A DNA stretch of 64,000 nt from Novosphingobium sp. PhB57 (GTDB lineage Bacteria > Pseudomonadota > Alphaproteobacteria > Sphingomonadales > Sphingomonadaceae): NCBI RefSeq assembly GCF_004342985.1, contig NZ_SMBO01000003.1, forward strand, positions 186,001-250,000, read 5' to 3'. The stretch's first letter is position 1. Every line of letters starts with the position of its first letter. Below, piece after piece: positions 1-7,539 of the stretch. The translations under genes and the position numbers were made by a program. Below the pieces are notes generated by a model. It searched no databases and was not told the origin of the DNA. It saw nothing but the letters and a program-made list of their open reading frames with translations.

Positions 1-922
1 GGCGTTCCTGATGGATCGACTGATGGCCTATGTCGGGCTTTCGGGACGCAGCTTCATTCCGCTGCTCTCCAGCTTCGCCTGCGCCATTCCCGGGATCATG
101 GCGACGCGCTCGATCACGGATCCCAAGGACCGCCTGACGACGATCCTGATCGCCCCGCTCATGACGTGCTCGGCGCGCCTTCCGGTCTATGCCGTGATCA
201 TCGGCGCCTTCATCCCGAACACCAACCTCGGCTGGGGCATCGGCCTCCAGGGCGTGGTGCTCTTCGCGCTCTATGTGGCGGGCATTGTCGGGGCCATGGT
301 CGTCGCGCTGCTGCTGCGCAGCTCGATCACCAAGGGCGCCGCTTCCGGCTTCATCATGGAAATGCCGAAGTACCAGATGCCCCGTCTCAAGGACATGGCG
401 ATCGGCCTGTGGCAGCGCGCGTGGATCTTCCTGCGCCGCGCCGGTACGATCATCTTCACGGTCACGGTGGTGCTCTGGATCCTGTTGAACTTCCCGCAGG
501 CCAAGCCTGGCGAGAGCCAGGTCGATGCCTCCATCGCGGGCAAGCTGGCGAACGGCCTGGCCGTGGTGGTCGAACCGATCGGCTTCAACCGCGACATGGC
601 GCTGGCGCTGATCCCCGCCATGGCTGCGCGCGAAGTGGCGGTATCCTCGCTGGCGACGACCTATGCGGTGGACGCGGGCGACGACGAGGACCAGCAGGCC
701 GTCGAACTGGGCGACCGTCTCAAGGGCCGCTGGACCCTGCCGATGGCGCTGGCCTTCCTGGCCTGGTTCGTTTTCGCCCCGCAGTGCATGTCCACCATCG
801 CCGTGACCCGGCGTGAGACCAATGGCTGGAAATGGCCGACGTTCATGCTGGTATACCTTTTCGGCCTGGCCTACCTGGCGGCGGGGGTGACCTACTGGAT
901 CGCGGTGGGCGCGGGATTGTAG
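1..922 (+). CDS. feoB: Ferrous iron transporter FeoB, C-terminal part (5' end outside the window)
   Basis: FeoB is the inner-membrane Fe(II) transporter with an N-terminal GTPase and a membrane Gate domain. Only the membrane part is here: the frame is open from base 2 and ends with TAG at 920-922. The visible sequence has the family's GIMATR- and APLMTCSARLPVY-like Gate motifs, an amphipathic RRAGTI segment before a long hydrophobic helix, and a final pair of hydrophobic helices ending in VGAGL. The GTPase and any FeoA lie to the left. The gene sits about 80 bp before ssb with no terminator seen between them. The assignment rests on the Gate motifs and is secure, although the protein is truncated by the window edge. 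Confidence 0.93.
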   Translation, partial: AFLMDRLMAYVGLSGRSFIPLLSSFACAIPGIMATRSITDPKDRLTTILIAPLMTCSARLPVYAVIIGAFIPNTNLGWGIGLQGVVLFALYVAGIVGAMVVALLLRSSITKGAASGFIMEMPKYQMPRLKDMAIGLWQRAWIFLRRAGTIIFTVTVVLWILLNFPQAKPGESQVDASIAGKLANGLAVVVEPIGFNRDMALALIPAMAAREVAVSSLATTYAVDAGDDEDQQAVELGDRLKGRWTLPMALAFLAWFVFAPQCMSTIAVTRRETNGWKWPTFMLVYLFGLAYLAAGVTYWIAVGAGL

Positions 923-1003
923 AAAACCCGGGGCGGCAGACTCGCGCAGGGCCGCTCCATTCGCTAACCCGTTCGCCGAGATTCAGAAGAAAGCGATTCC
1001 ATC

Positions 1004-1600
1004 ATGGCAGGCAGTGTCAACAAGGTCATTCTGATCGGCAACCTCGGAGCCGATCCCGAAGTGAAGTCGTTCCAGAACGGCGGGCGCATCGCCAACCTGC
1101 GCATCGCCACCTCGGAAAACTGGAAGGACCGCGCCACCGGAGAGCGCAAGGAGCGTACCGAGTGGCACTCCGTGGTGATCCAGAGCGAAGGCCTGGTCGG
1201 CGTGGTCGAGCGGTTCCTGCGCAAGGGTTCCAAGATCTACATCGAAGGCCAGCTGCGCACCCGCAAGTGGCAGGACCAGAACGGCAATGATCGCTACACC
1301 ACCGAAGTGTCGGTAGGCGGCATCGGCGGCGTGCTGACCATGCTCGACGGTGCCCAGGGTGGCAGCGGCGGTGCCGGTGGTGGCGGCGCTCGTGGCGGCG
1401 GCGGCTGGGGCGAAGGCGGCTCCTCGGGCGGCGGTTCGCGTTCGGGCGGCGGTTCGCGCGGCGGTGACGAATGGGGCAGCACGGGTGGCTCGTCTTCCGG
1501 CGGCTCGTCCTCGGGCGGTGCTTCCGGCGGCAGCGAATGGGGCCGGACCGGCAGCAGCGGCGGCTTCGGCGACGATCTGGACGACGACATTCCGTTCTGA
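1004..1600 (+). CDS. ssb: Single-stranded DNA-binding protein
   Basis: Binds ssDNA during replication, repair and recombination and recruits partners through its C-terminal tip. The 198-residue protein starts with the typical [23 protein letters not shown]-fold strand, includes the TEWHSVV and [11 protein letters not shown] segments, then has a long Gly/Ser-rich disordered linker (about residues 118-185) and the conserved acidic DDDIPF tail that contacts partner proteins. The linker is long for the family but typical of alphaproteobacteria. ATG at 1004 is preceded by an AG-rich stretch. A strong terminator follows. The low-complexity linker is coding and not a DNA repeat element. Confidence 0.97.
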   Translation: MAGSVNKVILIGNLGADPEVKSFQNGGRIANLRIATSENWKDRATGERKERTEWHSVVIQSEGLVGVVERFLRKGSKIYIEGQLRTRKWQDQNGNDRYTTEVSVGGIGGVLTMLDGAQGGSGGAGGGGARGGGGWGEGGSSGGGSRSGGGSRGGDEWGSTGGSSSGGSSSGGASGGSEWGRTGSSGGFGDDLDDDIPF

Positions 1601-1634
1601 TCGTTTCGGCCCCTGCCGGACGACATCAAAATCG

Positions 1635-1668
1635 AAAACCCCGGGAGCCTGTCGCTCTCGGGGTTTTT
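1635..1668 (+). terminator. Rho-independent terminator after ssb
   Basis: A 9-bp stem (CCCCGGGAG with CTCTCGGGG, one G-U pair) is extended by four A-T pairs, has a 7-nt loop and ends in a run of five T. It lies between ssb and the convergent flippase gene, so the A/T flanks may let it work in both directions. Confidence 0.88.
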
Positions 1669-1704
1669 CGTTAGTGCCAAACAGGGAATATGCGGCGCGG
1701 GACC

Positions 1705-3087
1705 TTATGTCAGGAAGGGTGCCAGAACTCGTGTGCCGATGAAGCCGCAGCCCGTTCCGGCCAGTCCCGCCGCCAGGAACAGAAGCTCCTCGCGCATGTC
1801 GAGCAGCCCGGCAAAGCGCAGGCGCACCCATTTCATCACCAAAGCGGGCGCTTCCATGAGGCCGACGGCGAGGACCAGGCCGAGCTGTCCCCATAGGAGA
1901 TAGCCGGCAAATCCAGCGCCGGACAGCCACACCAGCTTGACCACGCTCGCTTCCAGGGTGGCGCGGATCCGGCCGGTGGCTGTCAGCGCCTCGTTCGCGG
2001 CGTTGGACGGCAGTGCGAGGAGCGAGGACAGGCACAGGATCTGCAGATAGCCCGCCGCGTCGGCGTAGCGGTCGTCATAGAGCACGCCCACGATCAGCGG
2101 CGCGCTGCCGATGATGCCGCCGGTGGCGAAGCCATAGAGCAGGGCCGGCAGCCGGCGCTTTTCATAGAACTGGCGGCGCAGGTCCTGCGCGCCGTCTCGC
2201 CAGAGCTGGGCATATGTCGGATAGAGGACCCGGCTCGCATAATTGGCGGCGAAGCCGAGCGGTGCGGAGGCGAGGTTACCGGCCAGGATGTAGAAGCCGA
2301 ACCGATCCAGCGGCATGAGCTTTGCCAGCACGAACTTGTCGCATTGCGAGATCAGCAGGAAAATGATGCTCGATCCGGTGACATAGCGGGAGAAGGCCCA
2401 GAGCGCCTTGAGCGTCTGGGGATCGAGGCGGAGCCGGCGCCGGGAATCGGCGAAAAGCGTGTAGCTGAACAGGACTTTCAGCAGCCCGCTGACGAAAAGC
2501 CCGCCCAGGATCGCCCAATACGACCCCCAGGCCCAGGCCAGCGCGGCACTGGCGGCGATCTGCGCCACCATCGCCGCCAGTTCCAGAGCCGAGAGGCGCA
2601 GGATCTGCCGATGGCGCAGGGCGGTGAGCAGGCTCGTGGAGGTCAGTCCTTCGATCACGAACGTCAGCCCCGAGGCGGCGATCAACGGCGCCAGGTCGGG
2701 CTTTCCGAAGGCGTGGGACAAGGGCAGCGCCAGCACGACCAGCGTCAGCGCGAGCAACAGGGAACGGATCAGCGAAACCGTCCAGACCGTATCGAGGAAG
2801 CGCTTGTCCTCGCCGTTTTCCTGACGGACGACGAAAGCCTGAAAGCCGAGGTCGGTGGCCAGTGCGACCGTGAACTGGACGGAGGCGATGACGCCCGAAA
2901 TGCCGAAGACTTCCGGCACCAGCAGCCGCGTCAGCACCATGCCGGAAACGGCGCGCAGCAGATTGTTCAGGATGACCGAAACTATGACGACATTGGTGTC
3001 GCGCGCCGCCAGTTCGCGCAGGCGGCTCCAGAGCCCGCGCGGCGCGGCGAACGATGGCCAGCCCGGGCTGGCGGCATGCTCGTTCAT
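1705..3087 (-). CDS. Polysaccharide flippase (Wzx / oligosaccharide transporter family)
   Basis: Predicted inner-membrane flippase that moves lipid-linked glycan units to the periplasm. The 460 residues are hydrophobic with about a dozen membrane helices. The N-terminal region has the family pattern in which an Arg-rich cytosolic start is followed by NNLLRAVSGMVLTRLLVPEVFG, and the FQAFVVRQ motif resembles WzxC-like proteins. I place the start at the ATG whose ATGA overlaps the stop of the upstream glycosyltransferase by 4 bp; a longer frame upstream exists but would lie inside that gene. Coupling to a GT4 gene and divergence from the NRPS/PKS-glycan block suggest it exports a glycan, possibly the one made next door. 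Substrate cannot be told from sequence. Confidence 0.85.
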   Translation of the reverse strand: MNEHAASPGWPSFAAPRGLWSRLRELAARDTNVVIVSVILNNLLRAVSGMVLTRLLVPEVFGISGVIASVQFTVALATDLGFQAFVVRQENGEDKRFLDTVWTVSLIRSLLLALTLVVLALPLSHAFGKPDLAPLIAASGLTFVIEGLTSTSLLTALRHRQILRLSALELAAMVAQIAASAALAWAWGSYWAILGGLFVSGLLKVLFSYTLFADSRRRLRLDPQTLKALWAFSRYVTGSSIIFLLISQCDKFVLAKLMPLDRFGFYILAGNLASAPLGFAANYASRVLYPTYAQLWRDGAQDLRRQFYEKRRLPALLYGFATGGIIGSAPLIVGVLYDDRYADAAGYLQILCLSSLLALPSNAANEALTATGRIRATLEASVVKLVWLSGAGFAGYLLWGQLGLVLAVGLMEAPALVMKWVRLRFAGLLDMREELLFLAAGLAGTGCGFIGTRVLAPFLT

Positions 3088-4307
3088 GGCCGGCACCCGG
3101 CGGGGGCGATCGTCCGGGCATAGCAGTCGAGCAGCTTGTCCCCCACGACTTCGAGCGAAAACTCCGCTGCGCAGCGATCGCGGGCGGCCTGGCCCATTGC
3201 CGCGGCGCGCTGGGGATCTCCCAGAAGACGGTCCAGCGCCAGGGCGAGCGGTGCGGGATCGGCCACCGGCGAGAGCAGGCCGCTCCGGCCGTCGACGACG
3301 ATCTCGTCGGCACCTGGCCAATCGGTCGAAACCAGCGGGCTTCCGGCGGCCATCGCTTCCAGCAGGATGTAGGGGAAGTTCTCCCAGCGCGAACTGATGA
3401 CGGTGGCCATCGCGCTCATCCGCAGCGGCAGGATCTCGGCAGGCTTCAGCAGGCCGCGATAGGTGATCCGGGCCCGGACCTCCGGCGAAAGCCGGGCTTC
3501 GGCGAATTGTTCGAAGCTCAGCCGTTCTCCCGGCCTAGTCTCCAATCCTTCGTCGGGGCCGACCATCGTCAGTCGGGCATGGGGGCGAAGACGGAGCAGG
3601 TGCTCGAAGCCGAGCAGCATCGTATCGGCGCCTTTCCAGAAGTCGAACCGGCCGACCATCAGCACATGGTCGGGATCGGCCCCCTCCAGGCTCCATCGCG
3701 GCGTATTGGCGCGCAGGCGGATAGGGTTGGCGATCACTGCCGAAGTTTGCGCCGGATCGCGTCCGTAGCTGCGGCAGGCGCCGGCCATGATGGCCTGCGT
3801 GGGCGCGGTGACGACCGGAGCGCTGCGCACGGCGCGCGCCTCCGCCGCGCAGCGATCGCGTTCGTCGCGCAGTTCCTCATCGGTCAGATGGCGCGGGGGC
3901 TTCAGGGCCTGTGGCCCGTGGAGCCGCGTCACGACCGGCGCGGCGATGGCGCGGCCGGCACGTTCGGACCAGCCGAAACTTTCTTCCATCTCGACGATGT
4001 CGAAAGGCCGGATCTGGTGGGCCGCGGCGATCTGGCGCGCGACGTTCCGGCCGACTTCGGGCAAGGCCCCTTTCGCATCCTCGCGCAGGCGAGCGAACTT
4101 CTCTCCGATCGACGCCATGATCCTGCCCGCGCCGCGTGCCGCCAGCGGGACGGCGCTGCCGTCGCTCGCGTAGAGACGCTCCTGCGAGATGACCGATACC
4201 TCGTGCCCGCGGGCGATGAAATGGTCGCGCACGGCGGCAACGTAACTGACGATGCCATTGGCCCCCAGCGAAGGCGGCCAATGGGGAGAGCATAGCCCGA
4301 TGTGCAC
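3084..4307 (-). CDS. Glycosyltransferase family 4 (GT-B fold)
   Basis: Transfers a sugar from a nucleotide donor to a glycan or lipid acceptor in the cytoplasm. The 407-residue protein begins with an IGLCSPHWPP beta strand and a glycine-containing loop (GANGIVSY) typical of GT4. The C-terminal half has the donor-binding EX7E region (LLEAMAAGSPLVSTDWPGADEIV), with VGRFDFWKG marking the start of the second Rossmann domain. The start is GTG; no ATG occurs before the conserved first strand. It is translationally coupled to the flippase (ATGA overlap). The 164-bp gap to the divergent oxygenase gene probably holds promoters for both directions. Donor and acceptor are unknown. Confidence 0.87.
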   Translation of the reverse strand: MHIGLCSPHWPPSLGANGIVSYVAAVRDHFIARGHEVSVISQERLYASDGSAVPLAARGAGRIMASIGEKFARLREDAKGALPEVGRNVARQIAAAHQIRPFDIVEMEESFGWSERAGRAIAAPVVTRLHGPQALKPPRHLTDEELRDERDRCAAEARAVRSAPVVTAPTQAIMAGACRSYGRDPAQTSAVIANPIRLRANTPRWSLEGADPDHVLMVGRFDFWKGADTMLLGFEHLLRLRPHARLTMVGPDEGLETRPGERLSFEQFAEARLSPEVRARITYRGLLKPAEILPLRMSAMATVISSRWENFPYILLEAMAAGSPLVSTDWPGADEIVVDGRSGLLSPVADPAPLALALDRLLGDPQRAAAMGQAARDRCAAEFSLEVVGDKLLDCYARTIAPAGCRP

Positions 4308-4471
4308 GCAGATACCTCCCGCTGCGGGTTCCTGGAAAGCCTACGGAGCCGACCGAAAGCTGTCGATCATGAGAACTTCCAAGGGAGTTTCCTGCCTGCC
4401 GGGCGCGGGTGTGCGCGGTTATCCTCGATCGGCGGGCTCCGATGGGGCGCGGCGGCGCGGAAAGGGGTGCA
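4308..4471. promoter_or_regulatory. Divergent intergenic region between the GT4 gene and the oxygenase-NRPS-PKS block
   Basis: These 164 bases separate two divergent transcription units and must carry the 5' signals of both. I could not identify convincing -35/-10 boxes or an operator by eye. A purine-rich GGAAAGGGG stretch at the right end is the likely ribosome site of the oxygenase gene. Confidence 0.4.
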
Positions 4472-5335
4472 ATGGCGTTTCTGGAGATGACCGACCTTGG
4501 CGGCTACAAGTGCTTCGACCATGAGGCGTGCAAGGCCGCTGGTGCGGCGAAGGCGGCCGAATATCGCGGAAACCAGCCCTTTCCACATGTCATGCTCGAC
4601 GATTTTCTGGCGCCGGAAGTCCTGCGCAAGGTCTGCGAGGAATTCCCGGACAGCGAGGGGCGCGACTTCTTCGACCGGGACCAGGAGCGCCTGAAGTTCC
4701 AGTTCCGACCCGACCAGTGCAGCGGGCCGGTTACACGCATGCTTTTCGCGGAGCTGAATTCGCGGGCTTTCCTGGCGTTTCTCTCGGCCTTGACCGGGAT
4801 CCGGGGACTGATCGCCGATCCCTACCATGCAGGCGCCGGACTGCACGAGACCCGGCGCGGGGGGCATCTGGGGATCCATGCCGACTTTCCGCACCACGGC
4901 GGCATGAAAGTGGAGCGGCGGCTCAACCTGCTGATCTACCTCAACGAGGAATGGATGCCGGGCTACGGCGGGGCGCTGGAACTCTGGGACCGGGGCATGA
5001 CCCGCGCCGAGCGCAGCATTCAGCCGGAGTTCGGCCGCGCGGTGATCTTCAGCACCGACCGCGACACTTACCACGGCCATCCCGATCCGCTGGCCTGTCC
5101 CGCGGGCCGTTCCCGCCGTTCGATCGCCACTTATTATTATACAGCGATCGGCGCGAGCCTGCCGGCGATCGAGCGGACCACGGATTTTCGGGCGCGCCCC
5201 GGTAGCGGCGACAAGGCCGACTGGAGAGTTCGGCTTCACAATCTCAAATCGGACTGGCTTCCACCGATCCTCCAGCGCCGCAACCGTGAGCCGCTCGAAA
5301 CGGTGCCCATCGACCCCGCCACGGCGGCGTCCTGA
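4472..5335 (+). CDS. 2-oxoglutarate/Fe(II)-dependent oxygenase (prolyl-4-hydroxylase-like)
   Basis: Predicted non-heme iron dioxygenase that hydroxylates an unknown substrate with 2-oxoglutarate and O2. The 287-residue protein has the HXD pair at His136 and Asp138 (GIHADF), a distal histidine in YHGHPDP (His201 or His203) and the 2OG-binding arginine in RRSIATYYY, so the facial triad looks complete. The start is the ATG at 4472, which has an AAAGGGG ribosome site and matches the domain start; an upstream in-frame ATG is less well placed. Its TGA overlaps the next gene's ATG by one base. As first gene of the coupled glycan-NRPS-PKS block it may tailor the product or a sugar, but this is only context. 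Confidence 0.85.
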   Translation: MAFLEMTDLGGYKCFDHEACKAAGAAKAAEYRGNQPFPHVMLDDFLAPEVLRKVCEEFPDSEGRDFFDRDQERLKFQFRPDQCSGPVTRMLFAELNSRAFLAFLSALTGIRGLIADPYHAGAGLHETRRGGHLGIHADFPHHGGMKVERRLNLLIYLNEEWMPGYGGALELWDRGMTRAERSIQPEFGRAVIFSTDRDTYHGHPDPLACPAGRSRRSIATYYYTAIGASLPAIERTTDFRARPGSGDKADWRVRLHNLKSDWLPPILQRRNREPLETVPIDPATAAS

Positions 5336-6504
5336 TGATCGAGGCGGGCATCTGGGCGGTGACTCTGGGGATCTCGGTTCCCGCCGCCATGCTCGCCATC
5401 GAATGCGCGCTGGGCCTGTTGCCGCGTCGGAACGGGCGGGACATGGCCGCGGCGCCACCTTTCGTCGTGCTCATGCCTGCCCATGACGAAGCATCGGGGA
5501 TCGCGCAGGTCGTCGCGGCTGTCATGGTTCAGTTGCGAGCCTGCGACGCGCTCGTCGTGGTGGCCGACAACTGCACCGACGGCACGGCGACCATCGCCCG
5601 CGGCCTTGGCGCCGTCGTAGTGGAGCGGACCGATCCGGCGGAGCGCGGAAAAGGCCATGCGCTCGAATTCGGGCGGGACTACCTGGCCTCGGCACCATCG
5701 CTCCAGGGACCGCGCGTGGTCATCGTGCTGGATGCGGACTGCGTTCCCGAAAGCGGCGCTCTGGCGTCGCTGGCCTCCCTATCGCAAGCGCGCCGCGCCG
5801 TCGTTCAGGGCGCCTATCTCATGGAGCCGCCGCCGGGCGCAGATGCCATGGTGCGGGTATCCTGCTTCGCCTTTCTCGTGAAGAACCTCGTCCGGCAATC
5901 CGGGCTCCAGCGTCTGGCGGGCATGACGCTGCTGCAAGGTTCGGGCATGGCGTTTCCGCGGGCGACGTTCGAGCGGATGCACTGGACATCCTCGCTGGTC
6001 GAAGATCTCGACATGGGCCTCGATCTGCTCCTGGCCGGGCGCCGGGTCGTCTTTGCCGAAACGGCTCGCTTCACCAGTGCGGCCAGCTCGCGTCAGGCGA
6101 CTGCGGGCCAGCGTCGGCGCTGGGAGCACGGCATGATGCAGACGGCCTGTCGATATGCGCCCCGGCTGCTTGCGGCCGCGCTGCGCCGCGGGCGCGGGGG
6201 GCTGGCGCTGGTCGCGCTGGACCTGCTGGTGCCGCCCACCGTGCTGCTTCTGCTTCTGCTGGTGCTCGCCACGATCCTGGTGGCGGCTGCGGGTGGCTTT
6301 GGCCTGCCGCTGCAGGTTCTGTTGGGCGTGGAAGCCTGTCTGGGATCGGCATTGCTCGCCGCATGGTGGTATCATGCACGCGCGATGCTGCCGCTGGCGA
6401 GCCTGTTGCGAATACCTGGCTATGTCATCTGGAAGATGCCGCTTCTCGCGCAGTTCGTCACGCGGCGCGAGCGGGTCTGGCTGCGAACGGAGCGTGATCC
6501 ATGA
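5335..6504 (+). CDS. Family 2 glycosyltransferase, membrane-bound, processive type
   Basis: Predicted inner-membrane GT2 acting on a cytoplasmic nucleotide sugar. One N-terminal membrane helix precedes the GT-A domain: PAHDEA at the nucleotide-binding strand, VVADNCTDGT, DXD at Asp133-Ala-Asp135 (LDADC), and the acceptor/catalytic region ending in the QXXRW motif (Gln259 to Trp263, QRRRW). Several hydrophobic helices follow (about residues 285-375). The QXXRW motif is typical of polymerising or cellulose-synthase-like GT2 enzymes. It overlaps its neighbours on both sides (TGATG, then ATGA), which implies co-translation with the oxygenase and the second GT2. The 389-residue length is normal for the family. 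Confidence 0.88.
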   Translation: MIEAGIWAVTLGISVPAAMLAIECALGLLPRRNGRDMAAAPPFVVLMPAHDEASGIAQVVAAVMVQLRACDALVVVADNCTDGTATIARGLGAVVVERTDPAERGKGHALEFGRDYLASAPSLQGPRVVIVLDADCVPESGALASLASLSQARRAVVQGAYLMEPPPGADAMVRVSCFAFLVKNLVRQSGLQRLAGMTLLQGSGMAFPRATFERMHWTSSLVEDLDMGLDLLLAGRRVVFAETARFTSAASSRQATAGQRRRWEHGMMQTACRYAPRLLAAALRRGRGGLALVALDLLVPPTVLLLLLLVLATILVAAAGGFGLPLQVLLGVEACLGSALLAAWWYHARAMLPLASLLRIPGYVIWKMPLLAQFVTRRERVWLRTERDP

Positions 6505-7415
6505 GCGTCGTCGGCTTCGTCATCATCGGCCGCAACGAAGGGGCGCGGCTCGGCCTGTCCATAGACAGCGTGCTGCGCCAGTCATCGCTGGCGGTCTATG
6601 TCGACTCCGGTTCCACCGATGACAGCGTGGCGCTGGCCGGAACGCGCGGGCTGCCGGTGGTCGAACTCGATCCCGCCGTGCCTTTCACCGCGGCGCGCGC
6701 GAGAAATGCCGGCTTCGCCTGGCTGACGAGCCGCCATCCCGAACTGGAACTGGTGCATTTCATCGATGGCGACTGCGAACTTGTCAGAGGCTGGCTGGAC
6801 CGGGCCCTGGCCGCGATCCGCTCAGACGCGGGGCTCGCCGCCGTCTGTGGGCGTCGGCGCGAGCGGGCACCGGGTGCCAGCCCCTACAACCGCCTCTGCG
6901 ATCACGAGTGGAACACGCCGGTAGGTCTGCGCGAGACATGCGGCGGCGATGCCCTGTTTCGCGTTACGCCCTTTCGCGGCGTCGGTGGCTTTCGCGAGGA
7001 CCTGATCGCCGGTGAGGAGCCGGATTTGTGCCACCGGATCCGCAGGCAAGGCTGGCTTATCCGTCGGGTCGATGCGGAAATGACAGTCCACGATGCGGCG
7101 ATGACGCGCTTCGCCCAATGGTGGCAGCGCAACCGCCGCAGCGGCTATGCAACGGCCGAGGCGTTCGCCTTGCGCGGGGAGGGCAATGTCCGCTTGCGCC
7201 ATGCCGTGGCGAGCAACGTCATATGGGCGATGCCGCCGATGTGGCTGCTCTGGCCCGTGCTCTGGGCGCGGATATGTCGGCGCGGCGGGCCACTGGTGGC
7301 GAGCTTCATCACCCTCGGGAAGATCCCGCATTGTCAGGGGCAATTGCAATATTGGTGGCGATCGATGCGCCGAAAGGCTCCGACCGGAGAGACGCGCCTG
7401 ATCGAATACAAGTAA
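6501..7415 (+). CDS. Family 2 glycosyltransferase
   Basis: A 304-residue GT2 with the N-terminal IIGRNEGARLGLSIDSVLRQ fold signature, VDSGSTDDS and the metal-binding DGD at Asp89-Gly-Asp91. The EEPDL motif (GEEPDLCHRIR) typical of this GT2 branch follows, then a basic, membrane-associated C-terminal region (MPPMWLLWPVLWARI). ATG overlaps the previous stop (ATGA). It is the last gene before the 124-bp gap leading to the NRPS, so transcription probably continues into it. Acceptor unknown. Confidence 0.87.
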   Translation: MSVVGFVIIGRNEGARLGLSIDSVLRQSSLAVYVDSGSTDDSVALAGTRGLPVVELDPAVPFTAARARNAGFAWLTSRHPELELVHFIDGDCELVRGWLDRALAAIRSDAGLAAVCGRRRERAPGASPYNRLCDHEWNTPVGLRETCGGDALFRVTPFRGVGGFREDLIAGEEPDLCHRIRRQGWLIRRVDAEMTVHDAAMTRFAQWWQRNRRSGYATAEAFALRGEGNVRLRHAVASNVIWAMPPMWLLWPVLWARICRRGGPLVASFITLGKIPHCQGQLQYWWRSMRRKAPTGETRLIEYK

Positions 7416-7539
7416 AACGCCGGGACGAGATTACCGAACTTTCCACCACAATTTCCAGCACCATGAATTTCCGCACCGAGTTGACGAAATGGCTTCGCTG
7501 CCGGCGAGCCGTTACGCTCGGAACCTAAGGAGAATACCC

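Noticed and set aside
1360..1580. Short tandem-like GGC/TCG repeats
   Set aside because: They encode the Gly/Ser-rich linker of SSB and are not a CRISPR or mobile repeat.
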